Shown: positions 42,433 to 51,257 of the stretch, in pieces
Numbering within the stretch: position 1 is the stretch's first letter
Layout of the letters: each line of letters opens with the position of its first letter
Assembly (NCBI GenBank): GCA_951812575.1
Contig: OX638322.1
Span: 3,848,501-3,912,500 of the forward strand
Reading direction: 5' to 3'
Origin: Candidatus Binatia bacterium
GTDB lineage: Bacteria; Desulfobacterota; Binatia; Bin18
DNA: 64,000 nt
Position numbers and translations under genes: made by a program
Notes under the pieces: generated by a model
Told to the model about the DNA's origin: nothing
The model's database searches: none
The model's input: only the letters and a program-made list of their open reading frames with translations

Positions 42433-42872
42433 GTAGCACGACTCTCACCCCCCAAGAAGCGTTTGAGCGCCTGAAGAACGACGACGCTACGACGTATGTT
42501 GATGTCCGCACGGTGGCCGAATTCGCCACCGGTCATCCAAAAGGCAAAATCATCAACGTCCCGATTGTCTTCTTTCATCCAACCACGAAGGCAGTCTTCC
42601 AGAACGAAAGCTTTGATCTGGTCATGGAAGAGGTGTGCCCTAAAGAGACTCCGTTGATTGTCGGCTGTGAGAAAGGCCCGCGGGCAAAGCAGGCGGTCGA
42701 GCGACTCGCTGCCGCCGGCTATGAAAACATACACGTAATGGAGGCCGGTCATGCCGGCTGGAAAGCCGCCGACCTGCCGGTCACGGCCGATAATAGAGAC
42801 GGAATCAGCTATGTTTCTCTCCTCACCCCGGCCAAACGAAAACAGAAAAAAAAGAAAAAAGCCAAGCATTAG
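42429..42872 (+). CDS. Rhodanese-like sulfurtransferase
   Basis: A 147-residue single rhodanese domain: TTYVDVRTVAEFATGHPKGK near the start, active-site C80 in LIVGCEKGPRAKQAVERL, and HVMEAGHAGWKAADLPV near the end. The C-terminus is an unusual Lys-rich tail (KRKQKKKKKAKH), probably for RNA or acidic-surface binding. It transfers sulfur from a donor to a thiophile. A neighbouring MoaD-like/AOR unit on the other strand may need such sulfur. Confidence 0.9.
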   Translation: MSSTTLTPQEAFERLKNDDATTYVDVRTVAEFATGHPKGKIINVPIVFFHPTTKAVFQNESFDLVMEEVCPKETPLIVGCEKGPRAKQAVERLAAAGYENIHVMEAGHAGWKAADLPVTADNRDGISYVSLLTPAKRKQKKKKKAKH

Positions 42873-42910
42873 GGGCAGCTTCATCATACTGCAGGCCCCC
42901 GAAACTGAAG

Positions 42911-44074
42911 ATGCTTCACCCTCGGCTGACCGCCCTCCTCTCCTGCCTGCTCGTCTGCCCCTGTGTCATATTCATGCCGCTGCCAATAGCGGCAGAGCCT
43001 GTACAAGATGACTACCGTTCCATCATTGCGCGTCAGGAGGGAGAAGTACTCCGCTTCCTGCGGGCCTTTGAGCATGTACAGGAGCAGCTCCACCCGGCAA
43101 AATTCACGCAACTCCAGGCCGACCTCAGCCAAACGGTTGGCGAGCTGTTTGTGCGCCTCCGGTCTGAATTGAACGGCCTCAATCCACCCCCGGATCGACA
43201 GGATTTTCACCGGACCTGGCTCGAGGCCGTCGGCCTGCTGGATACGACCTATGGGATTTTTGTACGGAGCGATCAGGCCAGTTTTATCGGAGCGTTTATG
43301 CAGAGCCGCTCGGCCTTCACTCGGGCGCGCTATCTGTTGTACGAAATCCGCTTAGAAACGCCCGTGCTGCACCCCTACTGGGTTCTGCCGGAGGCGGTGG
43401 CGCATCTCTCCACGCTGGAAAAGCGCACCGCTGCCCGGACGCCTCAGGTCGGTATTGCCCACCACCCTCCGTCGAGCAATCACGGAGCCTACTCACTCTA
43501 TGTGCCGGAGCAGTATGACCCACAACACCACTGGCCGCTGATTATCGCCCTGCACGGCGCTGGTGGGGCGAATGACGAATACTTGCTGACCTGGCTGCGG
43601 CCAGCCAAGAGCAAAGGCTATATCGTCCTCGCGCCCAAATCGCTCGGTCTGACCTGGGCTGTGGAGAAGCCAGGGCCGGACGTCGTGTCTGTCACCTCCA
43701 CACTCATGGCCCTGCGCGAACGCTACGCCATTGACCCCGACCGGATTCTGGTCACCGGTTTGTCGGACGGCGGCACGTTCTCGTATGCGTTAAGCGCCAG
43801 TCGCCCGAACCTCTTTGGCGCGATTGCTCCGGTCGCCGGGGTCCTGCCGCCCTGGCTGGATATGCAGAAGGCCGTCACCCTGCCTTTTCTGATTATCCAC
43901 GGCGGCCAGGACTTTATTTTTCCCGTGGCGGTCGCTCGCCTGGCCCACGCCACGCTTGTCGAAAATGGCCTCAAAGAAGTGACATTTACAGAACTGCCCG
44001 GGTGGGGCCACGCCTATACCTACTCGATTAACGAGACATATATTCTGCCCTGGTTTGAGCGCTTGTTTGAATGA
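42911..44074 (+). CDS. Secreted alpha/beta-hydrolase (esterase/depolymerase type)
   Basis: A 387-residue protein with a signal peptide (about 1-28, ending PIAAEP). A helical N-domain (30-180) precedes an alpha/beta hydrolase. Oxyanion motif HGAGG (215-219), nucleophile S285 in GLSDGG, acid D334 in GGQDFIFP and H367 in GWGHAY complete the triad. It resembles phospholipase/carboxylesterase and PHB-depolymerase-like enzymes that act outside the cytoplasm. The natural substrate is unknown. Confidence 0.87.
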   Translation: MLHPRLTALLSCLLVCPCVIFMPLPIAAEPVQDDYRSIIARQEGEVLRFLRAFEHVQEQLHPAKFTQLQADLSQTVGELFVRLRSELNGLNPPPDRQDFHRTWLEAVGLLDTTYGIFVRSDQASFIGAFMQSRSAFTRARYLLYEIRLETPVLHPYWVLPEAVAHLSTLEKRTAARTPQVGIAHHPPSSNHGAYSLYVPEQYDPQHHWPLIIALHGAGGANDEYLLTWLRPAKSKGYIVLAPKSLGLTWAVEKPGPDVVSVTSTLMALRERYAIDPDRILVTGLSDGGTFSYALSASRPNLFGAIAPVAGVLPPWLDMQKAVTLPFLIIHGGQDFIFPVAVARLAHATLVENGLKEVTFTELPGWGHAYTYSINETYILPWFERLFE

Positions 44075-44188
44075 ATGCGTGCCGGCGTGGTCTCGGGCTG
44101 CTCCAGGTCGTACCCGTTTCTACTTGCAAACTCCCAAGCCCCGTGAAAGGTTGAGCACTGAGCGTTCTGAGCCAACGAGGAGAGTCGA

Positions 44189-45493
44189 ATGAGTACGCGC
44201 ATGGATGCCGCCCTGCCTGTTCAACCAACCGAGCGTGTGAACATTTCGTTGAAGAAAGACTTCGACGCCGGCGCGCATCGCTGGCACGAGAAATACCCGA
44301 AACTCGGCACCCGGCCGGTCTCTGTCGAACCCCTGGTCTCCAAGCAGTGGTTTGAGGCTGAGCGCGAATATATTTACAAAAAATGTTGGCTGCACGTCGG
44401 AACGGTGGACGCCATTCCCAACCCCGGCGACTATTTCGTCCATGAGATCGCCATTGCCAAGGCATCCATTGTTCTCATTCGAGGCAAAGATAATATTGTC
44501 CGAGGTTTCTACAACGTCTGCCGCCATCGGGGCAACAAACTGGTCTGGGACTATAAAGGCTCAAGCTCGTGCTATTTGAGCTGCAAGTTTCACGGCTGGG
44601 TCTATGACGCCGAAGGCACCCTCAGAGACGTGCCCGACGGTGAACGCTTTTACGAGAATCTCGAGGGCAAGGCCAACCTCATTCCGGTGCACACCGCGGT
44701 GTGGGAGGGCTTTATCTTTGTCAATCTCGACCCTCATCCGACCGAGACCTTAGAGGAATATCTGGGAGAAGCCGGCCAGCGCATGAAGGACTTTCCGTTT
44801 CAGCGCGTCCCGCTCCAGTTTCATTATCAGTCCTATCAGCGCGCCAATTGGAAGCTGATGCTGGACGCGCAGTCCGAAATCTATCACGTGCGCTATCTGC
44901 ACAGTTATTCCTGGCCGGATGTCTTTACCCGTCCGGACAATCCCTACGGTCATGCCTATGCACTGGACCTGTACGACCGCCACCGCGTCGGCAACTGGCC
45001 GGGCAATAAGTATTTTCAGCCCAAAGATGTTGAGGGCCTGGCACTCGGCAAATCGGCCGCCATCACCTCCAGAGACAACGATTTCGTTCTGCCCACCGGT
45101 CAGGGCATCAATGTCACCAACGCGGACGACTGGGGCTTTGATATTGTCCACGTTTTTCCGAATCTCAACATCCTGATTCTGCCCGGCGTGTGGCATACCC
45201 ATCAGTTCTGGCCCATCTCGGAGAACGAAGCGTTGTGGGAACTCAAGATTCACATGCCGAGCGCCGCGACCCCCAGCGAGCGCTTCGGGCAGGAATACAA
45301 TAAAATTCTCCTGCGGGACGCTCTGCTCGAAGACGGTGCCACACACGAACATACCCAGGACGCCCTGGAGACCGGAGCGATTGAACAGATTTATTTGCAA
45401 GACGAAGAACTCTTTGTCCGCCACTCATACTGGGCGGTAGAGCAGGAGATTCGTGCCAGACGCGATGGTACCCGCGACTCCCTGTTCGATTAG
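44189..45493 (+). CDS. Rieske aromatic ring-hydroxylating oxygenase, alpha subunit
   Basis: A 434-residue oxygenase component. The Rieske cluster ligands are C111-R-H113 and C132-x2-H135 (CKFHGW). Mononuclear iron ligands H233 and H238 are in IYHVRYLHSY. The protein opens a catabolic set: the next genes (128-residue protein, double EthD protein) follow at 8 and 38 bases. No reductase or ferredoxin for it is nearby, so electrons must come from elsewhere. The substrate is probably an aromatic or related ring; not decided by sequence. Confidence 0.92.
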   Translation: MSTRMDAALPVQPTERVNISLKKDFDAGAHRWHEKYPKLGTRPVSVEPLVSKQWFEAEREYIYKKCWLHVGTVDAIPNPGDYFVHEIAIAKASIVLIRGKDNIVRGFYNVCRHRGNKLVWDYKGSSSCYLSCKFHGWVYDAEGTLRDVPDGERFYENLEGKANLIPVHTAVWEGFIFVNLDPHPTETLEEYLGEAGQRMKDFPFQRVPLQFHYQSYQRANWKLMLDAQSEIYHVRYLHSYSWPDVFTRPDNPYGHAYALDLYDRHRVGNWPGNKYFQPKDVEGLALGKSAAITSRDNDFVLPTGQGINVTNADDWGFDIVHVFPNLNILILPGVWHTHQFWPISENEALWELKIHMPSAATPSERFGQEYNKILLRDALLEDGATHEHTQDALETGAIEQIYLQDEELFVRHSYWAVEQEIRARRDGTRDSLFD

Positions 45494-45501
45494 GACCGAC
45501 C

Positions 45502-45888
45502 ATGGCCGATCCACTTCTGCCCCAGGAATTCGCCGATCTGGAACCGCTGGCCCAGGCCGGCTGGTGCCTGGCGACCGAACGAGAACGCACCAAAAAGCGG
45601 CGTACCAGTACAACCGAAGAACTGCGCGCGTTTTACGCCACGGTTCGACCTCGCCTTGAAGCCGTCTTGGATTATCTGGACCAGTTCGCTGTGGATAATA
45701 TGCCGACCAAAGAGCAAAACCTCCTCAACCTCACCCTCAGCATGACGGAAGTGGCGTTTGCCGTGGAGAAATACAAAGGCAATCCCAGCGGCTTTCAGGC
45801 TATCGAGGCCTCACGCTTTGTTCCCGTGCACGATATGCCGTCGGGGACGGCGCCGAAACCAACATTATATAAAGCCGATGATGGGTAG
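45502..45888 (+). CDS. Small protein partner of Rieske oxygenase
   Basis: A 128-residue protein beginning eight bases after the oxygenase stop. It is largely helical (TTEELRAFYATVRPRLEAVL, then YLDQFAVDNMPTKEQNLLNL) and ends FVPVHDMPSGTAPKPTLYKA. It is not a beta subunit of the usual cystatin-like fold. I do not recognise the family; genomic position suggests a helper or second subunit. The stop TAG lies in a perfect palindrome. Confidence 0.65.
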   Translation: MADPLLPQEFADLEPLAQAGWCLATERERTKKRRTSTTEELRAFYATVRPRLEAVLDYLDQFAVDNMPTKEQNLLNLTLSMTEVAFAVEKYKGNPSGFQAIEASRFVPVHDMPSGTAPKPTLYKADDG

Positions 45889-45912
45889 GGGCAATTCATG
45901 AATTGCCCCTAC
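45885..45912. repeat. Perfect 28-base palindrome, family B
   Basis: Two exact 14-base halves (GTAGGGGCAATTCA and its complement). It supplies the stop codon of the preceding gene and ends 14 bases before the next start. The GTAGGG...CCCTAC ends match repeats at 6860 and 52169. Confidence 0.9.
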
Positions 45913-45926
45913 GGAGGAGCATTCCA

Positions 45927-46619
45927 ATGATCAAAGGATTTGCGCTGATACCAAAGAAACCGGACATCAGTTACGAGCAGTTTCATCGCCACTGGCGTGA
46001 AGTCCATGCTCCCCTGGCGGTTCGCATCAAAGCGCTGAGACGCTATGTGCAGAGCCACCGCATGCCACAGGACATCCCCGGAGTCCCCTCCAGTCCATAC
46101 GAAGGTCTGGCCGAGATTTGGTTTGACGACCTGGAAACCGGCCGGGGGCTTGGCAGCAACCCCGATTATATGAATGGAGCCTACCCGGATGAGCCGAATT
46201 TTATTGCCGACGAGGGCCCGTCGTTTTTGATGACCAGGGAAAATATTGTCGTGCCGGGACCCGAGTTGGCCAAAGACGCACCGGGTGTCAAAGCCCTCTT
46301 TCTGCTCAAACGCAAACCAGGGCTCAGCGTTGCCGAGTTTCAAGAGCATTGGCGCACAGTCCACGCCCCCATCGTCCCCAGAACGCCGGGTCTCAGACGC
46401 TACGTCCAATGCCACGTCGCCCCTGAAATCTACGAAACCGAGACACCCGTTTTCGACGGCGTCGCCGAGCTGTCCTGGGCTGACATGGCCGCCTTTGAAA
46501 AAGGCTGGCAGTCGGACGAGATGCAGATTGAGCAGATTCAGGGCGACGTGCCGAACTTCATTGACCTCAAGAATTCAGTTGGTCTTTTGGTTGAAGAAAT
46601 CCGCATTATCTGGCCCTGA
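45927..46619 (+). CDS. Protein with two EthD domains
   Basis: A 230-residue protein with two ferredoxin-like EthD domains: YEQFHRHWREVHAPLAVRIK (about 14-33) and VAEFQEHWRTVHAPIVPRTP (about 135-155), each with the HW..VHAP motif. EthD-like proteins are stress-response or small catabolic enzymes acting with oxygenases. The ATG at 45927 follows TACGGAGGAGCATTCCA. It closes the Rieske unit. Confidence 0.9.
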   Translation: MIKGFALIPKKPDISYEQFHRHWREVHAPLAVRIKALRRYVQSHRMPQDIPGVPSSPYEGLAEIWFDDLETGRGLGSNPDYMNGAYPDEPNFIADEGPSFLMTRENIVVPGPELAKDAPGVKALFLLKRKPGLSVAEFQEHWRTVHAPIVPRTPGLRRYVQCHVAPEIYETETPVFDGVAELSWADMAAFEKGWQSDEMQIEQIQGDVPNFIDLKNSVGLLVEEIRIIWP

Positions 46620-46776
46620 GCCTCCCACCCCATTCTGATCCGCTCGCCTGTCCTCTCATCGAGATCGGTCTAGTCCCGTAGATCAGATTAGCCGCAGGCA
46701 TAACCCAACAGCCCCCGCCTTCTCCCTCTCGGATGCTGCTCGACAACTGCATGCCACAGCGAGCAGTCCATAAATA

Positions 46777-46834
46777 TTTTTTATCAAACTGATAAAAAAA
46801 AGCAATTTGAATTATCTAAGGTTGTGCCTATATT
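46777..46834 (+). promoter_or_regulatory. katG promoter with Fur/PerR-like inverted repeat
   Basis: Inverted repeat TTTTTTATCA-AAC-TGATAAAAAA (46777-46799), whose core TTATCAAACTGATAA (46781-46795) fits the 7-1-7 pattern of PerR-type boxes with one mismatch. A promoter follows: -35 TTGAAT (46807-46812), 16-base spacer, -10 TATATT (46829-46834). Peroxide control of katG by such a site is likely but unproven. Confidence 0.5.
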
Positions 46835-46878
46835 GGGAAATGTTTACGTTAAATTCAACAGTTGAGAGGAAGGACAAC

Positions 46879-49062
46879 ATGTCGGAAAAACGTTGCCCAG
46901 TAATGGGAGGATCCCACGCCCGTGGCACCATGGCGAACCAGCTCTGGTGGCCGAATCGGTTGAACCTCAAGATACTCCACCAGAACTCCCCCCTGTCCGA
47001 TCCTATGGGCGAGGAGTTCAACTACGCCGAGGAGTTCAAGAAACTCGACCTGGATACCCTGAAGAAGGATGTCGAGGCGGTGATGACGACGTCGCAAGAC
47101 TGGTGGCCGGCCGACTACGGCCACTATGGACCGCTCTTCATCCGGATGACGTGGCACGCCGCAGGCACCTACCGCATCTTCGACGGCCGCGGCGGTGGAG
47201 GCGCCGGCTACCAACGCTTTGCGCCCCTCAACAGCTGGCCCGACAACGCGAGCCTGGACAAGGCGCGCCGGTTGCTCTGGCCGATCAAGCAGAAGTATGG
47301 CCGGAAGATCTCGTGGGCCGACCTGATAATCTTCGCTGGCGACTGTGCCCTGGAGTCGATGGGATTCAAGAGCTTCGGTTTCGGCTTCGGGCGCCCGGAC
47401 GTCTGGGAGGCCGACGAGACTGACTGGGGGTCTGAGAGCACGTGGCTTGCAGACGAGCGCCACAGCAGCGACGGAGAACTCCAGGAACCCCTCGGCGCCG
47501 ACCACATGGGCCTGATCTACGTGAATCCGGAGGGGCCGAACGCCACCCCGGACCCGGTCGCTGCCGCAAAGTATATTCGCAAAACGTTCAGCCGCATGGC
47601 CATGAATGACGAGGAGACGGTTGCGCTCATTGCTGGCGGACACACGTTTGGCAAAGCCCATGGTGTTGCCGATGACGGTCAATACGTCGGTCCCGAACCC
47701 GAGGGTGCCAGCCTAGAGGAGCAGGGTCTGGGCTGGAAGAGTCGCTTCGGCAGCGGCAAAGCCGGCGATACGATCACCAGCGGCTTAGAGGGCGCGTGGA
47801 CAACCGACCCGGTGAAGTGGGACAACAATTACTTCGATAACCTGTTCGGCTACGAGTGGGAGCTGACGAAGAGTCCTGCTGGTAAATCGCAATATGCTCC
47901 CAAGAGTGCATCTGCAGAGGGCACCGTACCGGATGCGCACGATCCGTCGAAGAAGCACGCTCCCATGATGCTCACGACGGATCTCTCCCTGAGGATGGAT
48001 CCGGACTATGCGCCGATCGCGAAGCGCTTCCACGAGAACCCAGAGGAGTTCGCAGACGCCTTCGCCAAGGCGTGGTTCAAGCTGATCCACCGTGACATGG
48101 GGCCCCGCAGTCGATATCTCGGGCCGTTGGTTCCTGCGGAGCCGCAGTTGTGGCAAGACCCTGTCCCCGACGTCACTCATGAGTTGATTGGAGAGCAGGA
48201 CATCGCGGCCCTCAAGGGCAATATCCTTGCATCAGGCCTGTCCATTTCTCAACTGGTCTCGACCGCCTGGGCGGCGGCGGCAACATTCCGCGGCACCGAC
48301 AAGCGCGGTGGGGCGAACGGGGCGCGCATCCGCCTCGCGCCGCAAAAGGATTGGGAAGTCAACAATCCGGCCGAGCTGGGGACGGTGCTGCAGACCCTGG
48401 AGCAGATCCGGAAAGACTTTAACAGCTCGCAGTCCAACGGGAAGATGGTCTCGCTCGCTGACGTGATCGTTCTAGGCGGGTGCGCAGCCGTCGAGCAAGC
48501 TGCGAAGAACGCCGGGCACGACGTACAGCTTCCCTTCTCGCCGGGGCGCGCGGACGCGTCGGCGGAGCAAACCGACGCGGATTCGTTTGCCGTGCTCGAA
48601 CCCACCGCAGACGGATTCCGCAACTACCTCCAGGCCGGACACCAGGAATCGGCGGAGGAACTGCTGGTGGAACGGGCGTGCCTGCTCACGCTGACCGCTC
48701 CCGAGATGACGGTGCTCGTTGGCGGTATGCGGGCCTTGAACGCGAACACCGGACAGTCAGCACATGGCGTATTCACCGACCGACCAGAGACGCTGACCAA
48801 TGACTTCTTCGTCAATCTGCTCGACATGAGCACGGAGTGGCAGCCGTCATCCACGTCTCAGGGCGTGTTCGAGGGACGCGACCGTCAGACAGGTGACCTC
48901 AAGTGGATCGGTACCAGGGCTGACCTCGTCTTTGGTTCGAACTCCGAGCTCCGGGCTATCGCGGAAGTCTACGGATGCGACGACGCGCAGTCGAAGTTCG
49001 TGCGCGACTTCGCGGCCGCGTGGGACAAGGTGATGAATCTCGACCGCTTCGACCTTGCGTGA
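46879..49062 (+). CDS. katG: Catalase-peroxidase
   Basis: A 727-residue bifunctional catalase-peroxidase. Distal side R89, W92 and H93 (FIRMTWHAAGTYR); the cross-linked W92-Y214-M240 adduct can form (Y214 in LIYVNPEGP, M240 in SRMAMND); proximal haem ligand H255 (AGGHTFGKAHG). Both the N-terminal catalytic and C-terminal structural halves are complete. It destroys hydrogen peroxide. I took the ATG at 46879 with AGGAAGGACAAC. Its third-position G/C richness differs from its neighbours, which hints at transfer. gor lies convergently downstream. Confidence 0.96.
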   Translation: MSEKRCPVMGGSHARGTMANQLWWPNRLNLKILHQNSPLSDPMGEEFNYAEEFKKLDLDTLKKDVEAVMTTSQDWWPADYGHYGPLFIRMTWHAAGTYRIFDGRGGGGAGYQRFAPLNSWPDNASLDKARRLLWPIKQKYGRKISWADLIIFAGDCALESMGFKSFGFGFGRPDVWEADETDWGSESTWLADERHSSDGELQEPLGADHMGLIYVNPEGPNATPDPVAAAKYIRKTFSRMAMNDEETVALIAGGHTFGKAHGVADDGQYVGPEPEGASLEEQGLGWKSRFGSGKAGDTITSGLEGAWTTDPVKWDNNYFDNLFGYEWELTKSPAGKSQYAPKSASAEGTVPDAHDPSKKHAPMMLTTDLSLRMDPDYAPIAKRFHENPEEFADAFAKAWFKLIHRDMGPRSRYLGPLVPAEPQLWQDPVPDVTHELIGEQDIAALKGNILASGLSISQLVSTAWAAAATFRGTDKRGGANGARIRLAPQKDWEVNNPAELGTVLQTLEQIRKDFNSSQSNGKMVSLADVIVLGGCAAVEQAAKNAGHDVQLPFSPGRADASAEQTDADSFAVLEPTADGFRNYLQAGHQESAEELLVERACLLTLTAPEMTVLVGGMRALNANTGQSAHGVFTDRPETLTNDFFVNLLDMSTEWQPSSTSQGVFEGRDRQTGDLKWIGTRADLVFGSNSELRAIAEVYGCDDAQSKFVRDFAAAWDKVMNLDRFDLA

Positions 49063-49082
49063 TCTCGTGCTCGCTACGGCTA

Positions 49083-49103
49083 GGAGGCGGATTACCCGCC
49101 TCC
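49083..49103. terminator. Hairpin between convergent katG and gor
   Basis: GGAGGCGG (49083-49090) pairs perfectly with CCGCCTCC (49096-49103) over a five-base loop. It lies 21 bases after the katG stop and before the convergent gor stop, so it may end transcription from one or both sides. No clear T-run follows. Confidence 0.55.
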
Positions 49104-49135
49104 TGCTGCTTTCCTCTGGATGAGAATCGTTCGGC

Positions 49136-50488
49136 TCAGGCAGCCTTTTGTCGCATGGTAACAAATTCTTCGGCTGAGGTCGGATGGATGCCGATGGTGG
49201 CATCGAACTGCGCTTTGGTAGCTTGGCATTTGATGGCGACGGCCAGGCCCTGAATAATCTCTCCCGCCTCCGGGCCGGTCATATGGCAGCCAATCACCCG
49301 GTCGGATTTTGGATCAACAATAATCTTCATAAAGGTCTTCTCATCCCGCCCGCTGAGCGTATGCTTTAACGCCCGGAACGAGGACTTATAGATATCGACG
49401 GCGCCATATTCCTGACACGCCTCCTCCTCCGTCAGACCAACCGTCCCAATACTCGGATGACTGAAGACCGCGGTTGCCACATTCATGTGGTCCGGTCGCG
49501 TTGGGTTATTATTGAATAAGGTTTCCGCCACGGCATGGCCCTCGGCAATGGCCATAGGCGTCAGGTTGAGCCTGTCGGTGATATCTCCGACCGCGTAGAT
49601 ATGCGGGATGTTGGTCTGCGAGTAGGCGTCCACACACACGGCGCCGATCTCGTTCGTCTCAACGCCGGCTGCTTCAAGTCCAATTCCCTTCGATTTCGGC
49701 AGCCGACCTGTGGCGTACATGATGATATCGGCCTCAAGCTGGCTGTTATCGTTCAGCGTGGCTTTGATTCCGCGCGGAGTTTTTTCGATTTGACTCACGT
49801 CCGCGTTAAAGCGCAAATCCATGCCACGTTTGTGCATTTCGTCAGCCAGGACTTGCCTGACATCGGTATCAAAGCCGCGCAGAAACAGCTCCCCCCGATA
49901 AAGTTCGGTCACCTCTGAGCCCAGACCATGAAAGATGGTCGCAAACTCGACTGCGATATAGCCGCCACCCACAATAATCACGCGTTTGGGCAACGCATCC
50001 AGATAAAACGCTTCATTTGAGGTAATGGCGTGCTCAATACCCGGAGTCTGGGGAAAAGTCGGCCAGCTTCCGGTCGCAACCAGAATATATTCCGAGGTGT
50101 ACTGCTGGCCGTCCACGTCTATGGTGTGATCGTCAAGCAGGCGGGCGGTGCCTTCAATGATTTCCGCGCCCGCGTCTTCAAGCAGATTGCGATAAATGCC
50201 GTTCAGCCGCTTGATTTCTTTGTCTTTATTCTGAATCAGCTTTTTCCAGTCAACCGTTCGCTCTCCGACCGTCCAGCCAAAGCCGGCGGCATCCTCGAAA
50301 TGGTCGCGAAATTCTGAAGCGTACACGAGGAGTTTCTTTGGAATGCAGCCCACGTTGACACAGGTTCCACCCAGATAGCGTTCCTCAACAACCGCGGTCT
50401 TGGCCCCATACGAAGCCGCAATCCGGCTCGCTCGCACGCCGCCGGAGCCTGCCCCTAGAACAAAGAAATCATAATTGTAGCGACCCAT
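49136..50488 (-). CDS. gor: Glutathione-disulfide reductase
   Basis: A 450-residue flavoprotein disulfide reductase. FAD motif GAGSGGVRASR (12-22), redox pair C43-x4-C48 (GGTCVNVGC), NAD(P) motif GGGYIAVEFA, and the C-terminal His-Glu pair H435/E440 (IGIHPTSAEEFVTM) from the partner subunit. It keeps glutathione reduced using NADPH. It is convergent with katG, a functional match in oxidative stress. A strong ribosome site is not obvious but GGGGTGAGAAAAG lies before the ATG. Confidence 0.95.
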   Translation of the reverse strand: MGRYNYDFFVLGAGSGGVRASRIAASYGAKTAVVEERYLGGTCVNVGCIPKKLLVYASEFRDHFEDAAGFGWTVGERTVDWKKLIQNKDKEIKRLNGIYRNLLEDAGAEIIEGTARLLDDHTIDVDGQQYTSEYILVATGSWPTFPQTPGIEHAITSNEAFYLDALPKRVIIVGGGYIAVEFATIFHGLGSEVTELYRGELFLRGFDTDVRQVLADEMHKRGMDLRFNADVSQIEKTPRGIKATLNDNSQLEADIIMYATGRLPKSKGIGLEAAGVETNEIGAVCVDAYSQTNIPHIYAVGDITDRLNLTPMAIAEGHAVAETLFNNNPTRPDHMNVATAVFSHPSIGTVGLTEEEACQEYGAVDIYKSSFRALKHTLSGRDEKTFMKIIVDPKSDRVIGCHMTGPEAGEIIQGLAVAIKCQATKAQFDATIGIHPTSAEEFVTMRQKAA

Positions 50489-50561
50489 CTTTTCTCACCC
50501 CCTCACAATATAGCGGCGCACATCACACCGGATAATGCCGGCGAATGCAAGCAAGGAAGAA

Positions 50562-50756
50562 TTAGTGCTGCGGAGTGCAGACAAAGCAGGGCGGAGTCTC
50601 GCCTGCGGAGCATGGGGCTGATTGGCACACACCGAGCGGTCCGCCCGGAAGCTGACACTGCGCACCGATCTGAGAGCATGCGGTCGGTGGAGCGGATTCG
50701 ATCGAGTCGGGCAGATTACAGGCAGCAAGCAGAAGCAGGACGATGAGGGGCAGCAT
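50562..50756 (-). CDS. Small cysteine-rich lipoprotein
   Basis: A 64-residue protein with a short lipoprotein signal: hydrophobic MLPLIVLLLL then lipobox AAC, with lipidated C13. After it there are six cysteines (27, 34, 44, 49, 57, 60) in a Pro/Gly-rich chain, suggesting three disulfides in the periplasm. The ATG at 50756 follows GGAGGGTATCG. No family recognised. It lies between the cupin and gor genes on the same strand. Confidence 0.7.
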   Translation of the reverse strand: MLPLIVLLLLAACNLPDSIESAPPTACSQIGAQCQLPGGPLGVCQSAPCSAGETPPCFVCTPQH

Positions 50757-50806
50757 CGATACCCTCCGCTTTGGAGAGAAGACGCACGGTGCTGGGCTGG
50801 ATTCCC

Positions 50807-51148
50807 CTACTCCCCACCCTTTGGTCCGTAAAAAATCGCCCACAGCATCAGCCCATCAGTGCAGTCTTCAAAGCGATGCTCGACCTGGGCCGGGACAAAC
50901 AGCATATCGCCGGTCTTGAACGGGTGGCGTTCGTCATCAACGATGAGTGTCCCGCTGCCGTTCATGGGAATATACAGTTCGTCTTGGTCGTGCGGCTCCT
51001 GGTCGTCCGGGTCGGGCGGACGGTAGATTAGAGTAAACATCGAGCCGTGCGTGAGCCCAAGACCATAGGGGCGCGGTTCATGGGTGCCGATTTTTCCTAT
51101 CGTCTCTTGGTATTCCGAAACGATACCTTTGGTTTTACTTTCACTCAT
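50807..51148 (-). CDS. Single-domain cupin protein
   Basis: A 113-residue cupin. The first motif is seen in PHDQDELYIPMNGSGTLIVD and the second in GDMLFVPAQVEHRFE. Metal ligands would be the His and Glu in HDQDELY and the His in VEHRF. It may be an isomerase, dioxygenase or binding protein. The gene starts 109 bases from the divergent lactate/malate dehydrogenase-like gene. Confidence 0.88.
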   Translation of the reverse strand: MSESKTKGIVSEYQETIGKIGTHEPRPYGLGLTHGSMFTLIYRPPDPDDQEPHDQDELYIPMNGSGTLIVDDERHPFKTGDMLFVPAQVEHRFEDCTDGLMLWAIFYGPKGGE

Positions 51149-51257
51149 GATGTTTCCTCGTGTTTGGAGTCTTCATAGTGATCGAGATCATACCAGACGT
51201 TCACTCGTTAAACAGTCTGACCATGCTAATGTGGTACTCTAACGGTGAGGGTGAGTT

